From NCBI RefSeq assembly GCF_001297125.1, contig NZ_LHPC01000021.1, positions 248,001 through 312,000 of the forward strand: DNA of 64,000 nt, written 5' to 3'. The notes under the pieces are model-generated. The model was not told where the DNA came from and did no database searches. It was given only the letters and a program-made list of their open reading frames with translations. The stretch comes from Pseudomonas sp. RIT-PI-q (GTDB taxonomy: Bacteria > Pseudomonadota > Gammaproteobacteria > Pseudomonadales > Pseudomonadaceae). The position numbers and the translations under genes were made by a program. How positions within the stretch are numbered: position 1 is the stretch's first letter; the number at the start of each line of letters is the position of its first letter. This document shows positions 17,122-25,508 of the stretch, piece by piece.

Positions 17122-17880
17122 ATGACCGACCAAGGGATTGCTGCGTCTGTACCTTACGTTTCACTGGGCCACCGCCATGAAGAACTGTCGGCGCGAGGCT
17201 GGACGGTGCTGACGCCCGACGAATTTGCCGATGATGTTGTCGGCACGCTGCAGGAGTTCGGTCCGATCATTCCGCAATTCAATGGGCAAATGGCGTTCGC
17301 CATTACCCGTAAGCCGGGGTACGAAGACTTGCCGTATTCCCAGAGCATGAATGGCATCGGCCCGCACACCGAAGCGCCGGTGTATGGACCGCCGCCGCGT
17401 TATCTGGCGTTGCATTGTCACCAACAGGCAACGTGTGGTGGCGGGCATACGGGGTTGGTCGATGGTCTTGAGTTTTTAAGTTTTCTTCAACACACCGATC
17501 CTGAGTTGCGCGAGTGGATCAACGACACCCCTGTCGAGTTCGTCGCCACCGCCAAACCGGGCGAAGCCGCGCAACGCCGGGTCAAGGAGTACATCCTGAC
17601 GCCTACAGAGGACGGGGATATTTTCCGCTTCAGCTACAACCAGTTTCACTACGGCGACGTCAATCCTTCCAAGGAAGATCTGCTCCACTCGCAGGTCGCC
17701 AATAGCTCCTCACCCTTGGCCAGGTTCGCGGTGCTGGGCGAAGCCTATTTCGTCGAGCACAACACCCCGGTGCTGATTCCCGACGGGTGCATGCTGATTT
17801 GGGACAACTGGCGAATGATTCATGCGCGCAGTCGTTACACTGACCCGGCGCGAAACCTGACCCGCTACTGGCTGGCCTGA
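17122..17880 (+). CDS. TauD/TfdA-like Fe(II)/2-oxoglutarate-dependent oxygenase
   Basis: 252 residues. The iron-binding facial triad appears as His82-x-Glu84 (PHTEAP) and His234 in NWRMIHARSRY. The 2-oxoglutarate-binding Arg lies in NLTRYWLA near residue 248. HxE in place of the more common HxD is also found in the clavaminate synthase-like branch, which hydroxylates free amino acids. A hydroxylation, desaturation or cyclisation of an amino-acid intermediate is therefore plausible. The gene is 21 bases after the aminotransferase gene. Confidence 0.85.
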   Translation: MTDQGIAASVPYVSLGHRHEELSARGWTVLTPDEFADDVVGTLQEFGPIIPQFNGQMAFAITRKPGYEDLPYSQSMNGIGPHTEAPVYGPPPRYLALHCHQQATCGGGHTGLVDGLEFLSFLQHTDPELREWINDTPVEFVATAKPGEAAQRRVKEYILTPTEDGDIFRFSYNQFHYGDVNPSKEDLLHSQVANSSSPLARFAVLGEAYFVEHNTPVLIPDGCMLIWDNWRMIHARSRYTDPARNLTRYWLA

Positions 17881-17946
17881 TTCATCCGTCGCCCAATATT
17901 CCATCGGCGTACCCCACGGGGGTACGCGTCCTACAGGTATCGCGTC

Positions 17947-18906
17947 ATGCAAACTGCAATCGAGATCGCCACAGTCGATCATCAACTGGTGATACGCCTG
18001 AATCAGGCGTGGACCAAACGGGCCACGGTCTGCTCACCGGACCGGGCCAGCGTCAGTGAAGCGTTCGACCCGGCGCGGCCGGATTATCCGGAGTGCATGG
18101 TGCCGTTTTTCCATCACCCGAAATTCCAGGCGCTGAGCGATGAACTCAAAAGCACCGTGGTGACCTGGGGCTGGATCGGTTACAACCTGCGCACGGTGAC
18201 CGCCGAAGAACACGTGGTGAACCCGGCGCTCAGCGTCATTGCCAATCAATACCTGGGCAAGGACGACTGGCATTTTCGCGAGGCGATGCAGCAGACCTTG
18301 ATCGATGAGCACTACCACACGCTCATGCACTTGCGGGCCGTTGAGCGGACCAAAGTGGAACGGGCGCTCGATCAGGATCTGGACCTGCCGCCATCGGTGA
18401 CTTACCTGCGCCTGGTCGCACTGCGCGAACAACTGTCGGAACAATGGCAACGTGACCTGGCAGCGATCACCTTTGCGGTGGTCGCCGAGATCAGCGTCAA
18501 CGCCTATCTGGACCTGCTGGCCGACGACCAGAGCATTCAACCGCAAAACCGCCGCGTGGCCGATCTGCACAACCGTGACGAATATGCCCACAGCAAGATT
18601 CTCGCCGAAGTGGCGAAGGTCATGTACGCGAACATGCAGCCGATCCAGCGGGCATTTTTCGCACGCACGTTGTCGGTGGCGCTGAGTGCTTTTGTCGCTC
18701 AGGACTACTCGATGTGGGAGGCGATTCTGACGCAGCTGGGGGTCGAGGACGCCGCACTGATCATCGCCGACACCCGCGAGAGCAATAAGAACGCGACGAT
18801 CATGCGTGACTACAGCGGCCTGCATCGTCTGGCGCAGGACCTGGGCATCAGCGACCAGATTGATTTCGACTTCCGTCCGACCCTCAAAGCCACCGCCGTG
18901 GCCTGA
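17947..18906 (+). CDS. AurF-like non-heme diiron N-oxygenase
   Basis: 319 residues. All seven metal ligands known from AurF can be placed with the same spacing: Glu87 (or 88), Glu121-x2-His124 (DEHYH), Glu181, and His208-x3-Glu212-x2-His215 (HNRDEYAH). AurF-family enzymes oxidise amines to hydroxylamine, nitroso or nitro groups. Related enzymes act in diazeniumdiolate and pyrazine N-oxide pathways of pseudomonads, where an NRPS is usually adjacent. No NRPS is present here. The substrate is unknown, but an aminomutase or ligase product is the obvious candidate. Confidence 0.86.
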   Translation: MQTAIEIATVDHQLVIRLNQAWTKRATVCSPDRASVSEAFDPARPDYPECMVPFFHHPKFQALSDELKSTVVTWGWIGYNLRTVTAEEHVVNPALSVIANQYLGKDDWHFREAMQQTLIDEHYHTLMHLRAVERTKVERALDQDLDLPPSVTYLRLVALREQLSEQWQRDLAAITFAVVAEISVNAYLDLLADDQSIQPQNRRVADLHNRDEYAHSKILAEVAKVMYANMQPIQRAFFARTLSVALSAFVAQDYSMWEAILTQLGVEDAALIIADTRESNKNATIMRDYSGLHRLAQDLGISDQIDFDFRPTLKATAVA

Positions 18907-18920
18907 ATCAGGAGGTGAAT

Positions 18921-19721
18921 ATGTCCGTTCCTGTGTACGAAGTGTTCGCCATCCGTGTCGGCGCCAATGCCCAGCGCACCGCCAGGGAGAATTTTCTCTA
19001 CGATGCTTGCTGTGGTGATCCGAATGCGTCGATGCCGCTGGATTACTACTTCTGGGTCATCCGTAACGATCAGCATGTGGTGGTGGTCGACACCTGTTTT
19101 CAACCGGCCACGGCCGATCGACGCAACCGTCAGATGTATCGCTTGCCGGAACAATCCCTACGCCAACTGGACATCGATCCGGCGCAGGTCGAGACCTTGA
19201 TCCTCACCCATTTGCACTGGGATCACGCGGGCAACCTCGGGCTGTTTCCGAAGGCGACGGTGCATTTGCAGGAGGCAGAATTGCGATTCTGCACCGGACC
19301 GAAAATGGCCCATCGTACGGTGAACAAAACCTACGAAGTCGACGACGTGATGTCGGCGCTGCCGCCGCTGTTCGAAGGGCGCATGCGTTTGCATAACGGC
19401 ACCGTCGAGGTGATTCCCGGTGTGACGCTGCACCCGGTAGGCGGGCATACACCCGGTAGCCAGGTGGTGCGAGTCAATACCGGGCGCGGGTGGATTGTTC
19501 TGGCGTCGGACGCTGCGCATTTGTGGGCGAACATCCGTCAGCGCAGTCCGTTTCCGATCCTGGATGATCTGGCGCAGACACTGGAAGCGTTCAGCCTGAT
19601 CGACAGTTTGGCCGACAGTGAAGACCATGTGATCCCCGGACACGACCCGCTGATTGGCGAACGCTTCCCGCACTGGAACGATGACCCACACATCATTTGC
19701 CTGCACCAAACCCCGATCTAA
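18921..19721 (+). CDS. Metallo-beta-lactamase-fold hydrolase (lactonase-like)
   Basis: 266 residues. The zinc motif HLHWDH gives His97, His99, Asp101 and His102. Further ligands lie in GGHTPGS, VLASDAAH and IPGHDP. The arrangement resembles the N-acyl-homoserine lactonase branch, but the substrate cannot be told from the motifs. AGGAGG five bases before the ATG at 18921 fixes the start. It is the last gene of the right unit, 14 bases after the AurF-like gene, and is followed by a perfect long hairpin. It might hydrolyse an ester, lactone or amide intermediate. Confidence 0.85.
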   Translation: MSVPVYEVFAIRVGANAQRTARENFLYDACCGDPNASMPLDYYFWVIRNDQHVVVVDTCFQPATADRRNRQMYRLPEQSLRQLDIDPAQVETLILTHLHWDHAGNLGLFPKATVHLQEAELRFCTGPKMAHRTVNKTYEVDDVMSALPPLFEGRMRLHNGTVEVIPGVTLHPVGGHTPGSQVVRVNTGRGWIVLASDAAHLWANIRQRSPFPILDDLAQTLEAFSLIDSLADSEDHVIPGHDPLIGERFPHWNDDPHIICLHQTPI

Positions 19722-19737
19722 AACCCAACCCCAAACC

Positions 19738-19830
19738 CTGTAGGAGCGAGGCTTGCCCGCGAAGAACGATAACGCGGTCCATCAGACTGACCGCGTTATC
19801 GTTCTTCGCGGGCAAGCCTCGCTCCTACAG
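19738..19830. repeat. REPIN with perfect 42-base arms
   Basis: The arms 19738-19779 and 19789-19830 are exact reverse complements with a nine-base loop. The outer part is REP sequence; the inner part (AACGATAACGCGGTC) is not part of the REP core. It sits between two convergent genes and would form a strong terminator-like hairpin on both strands. Confidence 0.95.
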
Positions 19831-19846
19831 GGGATTGGGGTGTGCG

Positions 19847-21277
19847 TTAGCTTTGGTTTTTCAGCAGTTGGCCAACGGTCGCCAGGGCTTCATCGATTCG
19901 CGGTGAATACGGCGCGCCGCAGCCGATGCGCACAAAGTGGTTGAAGCGCTTGGTGTTGGAAAAGATATCCCCAGGTGAAATCTGGATGCCGACTTTCAAC
20001 GCCTCATGAAACAGCGCCATGGACGAATGGTGGCGCGGCAGTTCCACCCACAGCAATGTGCCGCCTTGAGGTTGGGTCACCCGGGTGCCTTCGGGGAAGT
20101 ATCGAATGATTGACGCGCTCATCTGCTGGCGTTGTTGCGTGAGGATTTTCCTCAACCGGCGCAGGTAACGTTCGTAGGACGGTGTCCTCATGAACGCACT
20201 GACCGCCAGTTGCGACAATGCTTCGCATCCCCGGGACTGAGTGTGCTTGAGCATTTCCACGCGATCGTGCCATTTCCCTGCGCTGATCCAGCCCAGACGC
20301 ATGCCGGGCGCCAGGGTTTTGTTCAGCGATGCGCAATAAATCACATTGTCGGTACGGTCCCAGTGTTTGAGCGTGGACAACGGCTGCTCGGTGTCCACCA
20401 GGTCGCCGTAGGTGTCGTCTTCGATCAGCACGGTGTTGTGTTCGGCGCACAGTTGCACCAATCGCGCCTTGTTGGCATCGGGCATGATGCTGCCCAGCGG
20501 ATTTTGCAGGTTGGGGATGACGATCAGCGCATGAACCCGCTCGGGGCTTTGCAGCAGTTGTTCGAGGGCAAACAGATTGATTCCCGCGTGCGCCGTCGCC
20601 GGGACTTCCAGCACCCGCAGGTTAAGACTCTCGAGAATTTGTAGCAGACCAAAAAAGGTCGGCGACTCCACCGCCACGGTGTCGCCGGGTTGGGTGACCG
20701 CACGCAAGGCCAGGTTGATCGCTTCGGTTGCGCCGTTGGTGATCACTATCCGCTCCGCTGTCAGGTTGGCTTTGGCGGTCAGCGCCCGGCGGGCAAGGAT
20801 GTGGCGCAACGCGCTGTTGCCGCAGGTCGAACCGGCCGTGCCGAGCAAATGCGTGTCATGGCGCAGCGCCTTGATCATGTGGTCCTGCAGAATCTTCAGT
20901 GGGTAGAGTTCCGACGCGCAGTAAGCGCTGGCGAGATTGACCTTGATCATCGCGCGCTGACTGGTCTTGAGTACCGATGACACCTGTTGGTGAATGCCGG
21001 CGTACACGCCCATGTCCAGTGGTGGGGGAGGTGCGAAGGTGATGGGTTTGGCCAATGTGTCGGGCTGGCGAATGTAGTTGCCGGAGCGCGGTCGGGCTTC
21101 CAGCACGCCACAGTCTTCAAGCTCCCGGCAAACCTGCACCGCAGTTGACAGGCTGACCGCATGTTTTTCCATCATCAGCCGAATGGAAGGAAACCGTTCA
21201 CCGGTTTTCAAGGTGCCGCTGCGGATGGCGTCGAGGTAATGATTAGCCAACTGACGGTAGAGGGGAGGCGTGTGCAT
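19847..21277 (-). CDS. MocR-type regulator, second of the cluster
   Basis: 476 residues: a GntR-type winged helix (about residues 5-75; LYRQLANHYLDAIRSG, FPSIRLMMEKHAVSLSTAV) and an aminotransferase-like domain with PLP lysine in SLNKTLAPG. The ATG at 21277 follows GAGGTCATC; a longer frame to 21430 has no recognisable domain in the extra part. It is convergent with the hydrolase gene across the REPIN. Like the MocR at the left end it may control the cluster. It could also serve an unrelated gene, since MocR proteins are numerous in pseudomonads. Confidence 0.87.
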   Translation of the reverse strand: MHTPPLYRQLANHYLDAIRSGTLKTGERFPSIRLMMEKHAVSLSTAVQVCRELEDCGVLEARPRSGNYIRQPDTLAKPITFAPPPPLDMGVYAGIHQQVSSVLKTSQRAMIKVNLASAYCASELYPLKILQDHMIKALRHDTHLLGTAGSTCGNSALRHILARRALTAKANLTAERIVITNGATEAINLALRAVTQPGDTVAVESPTFFGLLQILESLNLRVLEVPATAHAGINLFALEQLLQSPERVHALIVIPNLQNPLGSIMPDANKARLVQLCAEHNTVLIEDDTYGDLVDTEQPLSTLKHWDRTDNVIYCASLNKTLAPGMRLGWISAGKWHDRVEMLKHTQSRGCEALSQLAVSAFMRTPSYERYLRRLRKILTQQRQQMSASIIRYFPEGTRVTQPQGGTLLWVELPRHHSSMALFHEALKVGIQISPGDIFSNTKRFNHFVRIGCGAPYSPRIDEALATVGQLLKNQS

Positions 21278-21430
21278 GATGACCTCAGCAATCGCACCAC
21301 CGAGGTCTTGGGCTGGAAAGTGAGTTGACGATCCCTGCAAGCGGACCCGTGATGCTGAAGGGTTAGGGAAAGTGTTTTTCTGCTGTTGATACTGGAAGAG
21401 TAATCGCGGTTTTTGTGGAAACGCAGGCAA

Positions 21431-21460
21431 TAAAAAGCCCCGCTCTAGGGCGGGGCTCTT
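21431..21460 (-). terminator. Intrinsic terminator on the minus strand
   Basis: AGCCCCG (21436-21442) pairs with CGGGGCT (21451-21457). Read on the minus strand the stem is followed by TTTTTA. It closes the gene 21498-22202 and separates it from the MocR gene. Confidence 0.88.
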
Positions 21461-21497
21461 GGGTCAGTGGCGCTGGACGCGCCGCTGGGAGGGCGGG

Positions 21498-22202
21498 TTA
21501 CTGCGCGGCGATGCTGTAGCCGTCAAATGCAGTTTGCTGCTGAAGTGCGGTGATGATGTTCTTGCGGTTAACCGCTTGTTCGGCCCCGGCATTGTCCAGG
21601 AACGTTTCGCTTTCCAGCTCTGCTTCTTCGCCTTCGCCGACGAAGGTGAAGCCCAGGAACTCCAGCGCTTCACGGTCAACGTTCAGTCGCGAACGCGGGG
21701 TGCGCAGCGGCAGTGTGACGCTGATGCCGTCTTTGCTGATGGTGAACACTTCGACATCTTTCTTGGCGCGAGCCGCTTTGCTTTTGCCGCTGCTCGGGTT
21801 GCTGATGGCCTGATGGGTCTGGTTCAGCACTTTCAGCGCCAGACCGTAGACGATTTCCTGAAACGCCGGGTCGTCCTTGAAGCTGGAAAGAATCCGGCTG
21901 ATCGGGAATTTGCTGCTCAAGTCTTCCAGGGCCGCAATGTCGGCAGCCTCAGCGTCCTTGAGTTGCTTGAGTTCGCCCATCAGTTCGTAGGCTTTATCGT
22001 CGTCGAAGCTGTCGTGAGCCTGGCGAATCGCGGTGCGCAGCTCGCGAATCTGGTCGCTTTCCCGGGTGGACTGGAAAGCGTCCAGGACCATCTCGGCGAT
22101 GGTCTTGGCCTGGGGCACGTGCTGTGAAAGATTGATGGAGTTTTCGTATTCCGCTTTGGACGACAAGGTGACTACGGATTCAGCGGTATTGGAATCGGAC
22201 AT
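21498..22202 (-). CDS. Conserved-looking cytoplasmic protein of unknown function
   Basis: 234 residues, acidic, with no signal peptide or membrane segment. Residues about 30-105 are strongly helical and charged, with coiled-coil character (FDDDKAYELMGELKQLKD). A small basic patch, SGKSKAARAKKDVE, is followed by beta-rich sequence (VFTISKDGISVTLPLRTPRS). I do not recognise the family. The start at 22202 has weak purine-rich sequence (AGAAG) upstream, and the gene appears monocistronic with its own terminator. Confidence 0.75.
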   Translation of the reverse strand: MSDSNTAESVVTLSSKAEYENSINLSQHVPQAKTIAEMVLDAFQSTRESDQIRELRTAIRQAHDSFDDDKAYELMGELKQLKDAEAADIAALEDLSSKFPISRILSSFKDDPAFQEIVYGLALKVLNQTHQAISNPSSGKSKAARAKKDVEVFTISKDGISVTLPLRTPRSRLNVDREALEFLGFTFVGEGEEAELESETFLDNAGAEQAVNRKNIITALQQQTAFDGYSIAAQ

Positions 22203-22337
22203 TGAAATTTCACTACTTCTTTTAACTTGGATTGAGGCGAGAAAGCACAGGGCCTTTTCAGGCCGCCTAATCTATTGGACCTACGCTGCGTTGTCACGGC
22301 CCAACAGGCCAACGGGCAAAAGATCGCCCTCGACCCC

Positions 22338-22454
22338 CTGTAGGAGCGAGCTTGCTCCGGGCGGCGTTCCGACGATGGTCGTTAACGATGACGGGTTAAG
22401 CCTGATACCCCGTGGCGCTCTCAGGTTTTTCGCGAGCAAGCTCGCTCCTACAGG
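22338..22454. repeat. REPIN overlapping the 3' end of the next gene
   Basis: CTGTAGGAGCGAGCTTGCTC at the left and GAGCAAGCTCGCTCCTACAG at the right are inverted REP units. The right unit supplies the stop codon of the minus-strand gene 22448-22948. Confidence 0.88.
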
Positions 22455-22948
22455 TATGCGGTCTTCAGGTTGTGGAATATCTGGTAAAACTTGATTGAGC
22501 GCCCACAGAACAAACCACTGGCAAAGCCTGACGCACAGGCCTTGAGCGAGATCATCTGGAGCGTCGTCGATTGCTCTGGATGCACCTCGGCCTGATAGCC
22601 AAAGTAATAGTTAACGGCAAAAAACAGCAGGTAGAGCGCCAGGGTCTTTATTGTGCCCGGCACGATCAGGCCGGTTTGCGCACCATCCAGCTCAACGCCC
22701 TTGCGTGTGAACATCATCAGTGCGGCGAAGCTGCCCAGAATAACGGCAGCCAACCAGCAGCTCACCAATAGCTGTGGATTCTCTGGCAGATTTAGAGAGT
22801 ACAACGACCAGCCCAACAAAATCGGCGGCGTGATCAGCAATGAGATTCTGCTTTCACGCGTGGGGGACAGGGCTTTGACGCCGAAGTAACAGAGCAGCAG
22901 AAATACCGCGTAAACCCACAGTGGGGTGTTTTGCAGAGTGTTGAGCAT
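22448..22948 (-). CDS. Multi-pass inner-membrane protein (DUF6622-like), unknown function
   Basis: 166 residues with four to five hydrophobic helices (TPLWVYAVFLLLCYFGVKAL, then around residues 32-50, 60-82 and 102-120). The N-terminus resembles small DUF6622-type membrane proteins; function unknown. The ATG at 22948 is chosen because the much longer upstream frame (to 23401) runs antisense to the histidine kinase gene and is proline/arginine-rich. The stop TAG lies in the REP sequence TGTAGGAGCGAG, so the REP has been inserted at or has replaced the original C-terminus. Confidence 0.72.
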   Translation of the reverse strand: MLNTLQNTPLWVYAVFLLLCYFGVKALSPTRESRISLLITPPILLGWSLYSLNLPENPQLLVSCWLAAVILGSFAALMMFTRKGVELDGAQTGLIVPGTIKTLALYLLFFAVNYYFGYQAEVHPEQSTTLQMISLKACASGFASGLFCGRSIKFYQIFHNLKTAYL

Positions 22949-23013
22949 TGCACAGCGTCCTTGCCGAAAATGAGTGCCGGGATAATAGCCGTTGCTGCGT
23001 CCAAAACCGTCGA

Positions 23014-24531
23014 CTATTTCCCCAGCGAATTGACGTTCATCGAGCGTACCGCCCATTGCTCTGCTGTCTGCTGATCCACCGGTAACGAGAAACGGAAGGT
23101 CGCGCCGCGTCCTGGAACATCGATCAACTGGATATCGCGGCCGTGCAATTGCAGGATGCGATGCACGATGCGCAGCCCCAGTCCGCCATCGCGTCGGGCA
23201 CCGCCAATGTTGAACGGGCGCAGGAACAGGCCTTCGCGCAGATCGGCGGCGATGCCGGGGCCGGTGTCGCTGACGGTGACTTCGATAAAAGCGCCTTGAG
23301 GGCGCAGGCTGAGCTCGATTTCCCCGCCTTGCGGCGTATGGCGCAGGGCGTTGTCGAAGAGGTTGGTCAGCACCCGCTCGATCAACCCGAGGTCGGCGCA
23401 AGCCGCCGCAACATTTGGTGCGAAGGTGGCTTTCAGTTCGACCTGGCGTGCCTCGGCCGTCAGTTCGAATTTCTGAAAGATGTCCTGCACCAGGTCAGTT
23501 AGCGAGAAGCGCTCCAGCACCGGTTGCACAAAGCCGTGCTCCAGTCGCACCAGTTCCAGCAGCGATTGCGCCAGGCCACCGACCTTGCGGCTTTGGTCCA
23601 GGGCAATGCCGAGGTAGCGGCGACGATCGGCGGGTGACAATGTAGCGTCCTTCAGCGACAGGGTTTCCAGATAGCCGTGCAACGAGGCCAATGGCGTGCG
23701 CAGGTCATGGGAGATGTTCGCCACCAATTCGCGGCGCTCCTGATCCTGACGGGTCAACGATCGCCATTGTTCACTGAGGCGCGCTTGCATCTGCCGGAAG
23801 GCTGCATCGAGTACGGCGATTTCATCATGGCTGGCGGCTTTTTCCACCGGGACGGATGCCGGTGGCGCTTGCGGAACGCCGTCGATGTCGAACCGACTGA
23901 CGTTTTCGGTCAGGCGGCGTAGAGGACGGGTGATCAGGGCAAATGCCGTGAGACCGGCGATCAGGCATAACAGCGCCACCAACCCGATGGACCACAGGGC
24001 GGTGTTGAGGGCCGCGCTGGTGGCGCCGCGCTCGGCGAAGCGGTCGTGTTCTTCACTGAGCAACACAACATAGAGATAGCCCGCCGGTTTGCCGTTGACC
24101 TTCAGCGGCGCGGCGCTGAACACTTTGCGACCCTCGACGCTGCGTGGATCGTCGCCAAGAATCGGCAGGGCATCGCCCTTGAGCAGACGCTGGATCGGCG
24201 CCAGGTCGACGCGCTCCCGACGTATCCGACCTTCGGGCGCCGCGCTGCCGACAATTTTGCCCTCGGTGTCCAGCAGGTAGACCTCGACACTCGGGTTGAC
24301 CAGCATCAGTTGGCTGAACAGGTTGCGCACGGCACCGGGCATCAGGCCTTGGGTGTCCATCAGCACGGTGTCACGGGCGATGTGTTGAGCGAGATCGCGC
24401 GACAACCCTTGCACCACTTCCAGTTCATGCATCTGATTGGAGCGCACCTGCATCCAGGCCGATGTGCCGCAGCACACCAACAGCAACACGGCGAATACCA
24501 GCGACAAGCGTTGAGTCAGGGTCAGCCTCAT
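23014..24531 (-). CDS. Two-component sensor histidine kinase
   Basis: 505 residues. The first membrane helix (about 7-29) and second (about 165-190) bracket a periplasmic sensor region, followed by HAMP (to about 240), HisKA with phosphorylated His275 in ISHDLRTP, and HATPase with NLFDNALRH, DTGPGIA and GGLGLRI. It overlaps the response regulator gene by four bases (ATGA), so the two are translationally coupled. Divergent from it, beyond a REPIN, is an exported methionine sulfoxide reductase operon, which is a likely target. The signal sensed is unknown. Confidence 0.9.
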   Translation of the reverse strand: MRLTLTQRLSLVFAVLLLVCCGTSAWMQVRSNQMHELEVVQGLSRDLAQHIARDTVLMDTQGLMPGAVRNLFSQLMLVNPSVEVYLLDTEGKIVGSAAPEGRIRRERVDLAPIQRLLKGDALPILGDDPRSVEGRKVFSAAPLKVNGKPAGYLYVVLLSEEHDRFAERGATSAALNTALWSIGLVALLCLIAGLTAFALITRPLRRLTENVSRFDIDGVPQAPPASVPVEKAASHDEIAVLDAAFRQMQARLSEQWRSLTRQDQERRELVANISHDLRTPLASLHGYLETLSLKDATLSPADRRRYLGIALDQSRKVGGLAQSLLELVRLEHGFVQPVLERFSLTDLVQDIFQKFELTAEARQVELKATFAPNVAAACADLGLIERVLTNLFDNALRHTPQGGEIELSLRPQGAFIEVTVSDTGPGIAADLREGLFLRPFNIGGARRDGGLGLRIVHRILQLHGRDIQLIDVPGRGATFRFSLPVDQQTAEQWAVRSMNVNSLGK

Positions 24532-25244
24532 GGCTGCTCCTCCTTGGCCGCGAATTTGTAGCCACGTCCCCAGACGGTGAGGATGCGTGCCGGTTGCGCC
24601 GGATCGGCCTCGATTTTCGCTCGCAGGCGATTGATGTGGGTATTGACCGTGTGTTCGTAGCCTTCATGGCTGTAACCCCACACGGCGTTGAGCAGGTCCA
24701 TGCGCGAGAACACTTTGCCGGGCTGCCGGACGAAGAAATACAGCAGGTCGAACTCCCGTGGCGTGAGGTCGAGGCGGCGGCCGTCGAGGGACACGTCGCG
24801 GGTGATCGGGTCGATGGACAGGCCATCGACGATCAGGCTGCCGGCGTCCATTTTCAGGTTGCGGGCCATGGCGTCGACCCGGCGCAGCAGCGCCTTGACC
24901 CGAGCCACCAGTTCGAGCATGGAAAAGGGTTTGGCCAGGTAATCGTCGGCGCCGAGTTCCAGTCCGAGAATCCGGTGCACCTCACTGGAGCGCGCACTGG
25001 TGATGATGATCGGGGTGTAGCGGGCCATGGCCCGGGCGCGGCGGCAGATTTCCAGGCCGTCGACGCCGGGCAACATCAAATCGAGGATCAGAGCGTCCCA
25101 GCTTCCTTGCTGCAGCAATCGCATGCCTTCATCGCCATCGGCGCAGTGCACCACCTCGAACTGCTCATCGCGTAGATGCAGGCAGATTAGGTCGGCGATA
25201 TGCAGGTCGTCCTCGACCACGAGGACGCGTTTGGTCTGTTCCAT
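24528..25244 (-). CDS. OmpR-family response regulator
   Basis: 238 residues: receiver domain with Asp12, Asp13 and phosphorylated Asp55 (LILDLMLPGVDG), a threonine/serine and lysine region (ITSARS, YLAKPFSMLEL), and a C-terminal OmpR-type winged helix (LDLTPREFDLLYFF, HTVNTHINRLRAKIE, RILTVWGRGYKF). The ATG at 25244 is the first start that begins the receiver domain; the longer frame to 25388 translates REP sequence. It is the first gene of the two-gene operon with the kinase. Confidence 0.93.
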   Translation of the reverse strand: MEQTKRVLVVEDDLHIADLICLHLRDEQFEVVHCADGDEGMRLLQQGSWDALILDLMLPGVDGLEICRRARAMARYTPIIITSARSSEVHRILGLELGADDYLAKPFSMLELVARVKALLRRVDAMARNLKMDAGSLIVDGLSIDPITRDVSLDGRRLDLTPREFDLLYFFVRQPGKVFSRMDLLNAVWGYSHEGYEHTVNTHINRLRAKIEADPAQPARILTVWGRGYKFAAKEEQP

Positions 25245-25289
25245 CAAGCTCAATCCTTCAGCGCAATGAGCGCATTGTGCGTAAGTCCA

Positions 25290-25373
25290 CTGTAGGAGCG
25301 AGCTTGCTCGCGATGGTGTGTCAGTCGACACCCATGTACCTGACACACCATCGCGAGCAAGCTCGCTCCTACA
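25290..25373. repeat. REPIN with perfect 34-base arms
   Basis: Arms 25291-25324 and 25340-25373 are exact reverse complements. REP core TGTAGGAGCGAGCTTGCTCG at the outside, non-REP sequence (GGTGTGTCAG) inside. It lies in the divergent region between the response regulator and msrB genes. Confidence 0.93.
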
Positions 25374-25508
25374 TGAGTGCACAGGCATTGTGCGGGTTTT
25401 CCGGCGCCTGAGTTATCACGAATTATTTAACTCTTCGTGAGGATTTGGCGATCAACCCAAGCCTAGGCTGTGTTCCATGAAAGGCACCCTGGATTTTCGG
25501 AGCAGACC

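Noticed and set aside
19697-19944. Small plus-strand ORFs after the hydrolase gene
   Set aside because: They translate the REPIN and the end of the MocR gene on the opposite strand.
22951-23401. N-terminal extension of the DUF6622-like gene
   Set aside because: The extension is antisense to the histidine kinase C-terminus and rich in Arg and Pro; the ATG at 22948 starts the hydrophobic protein.
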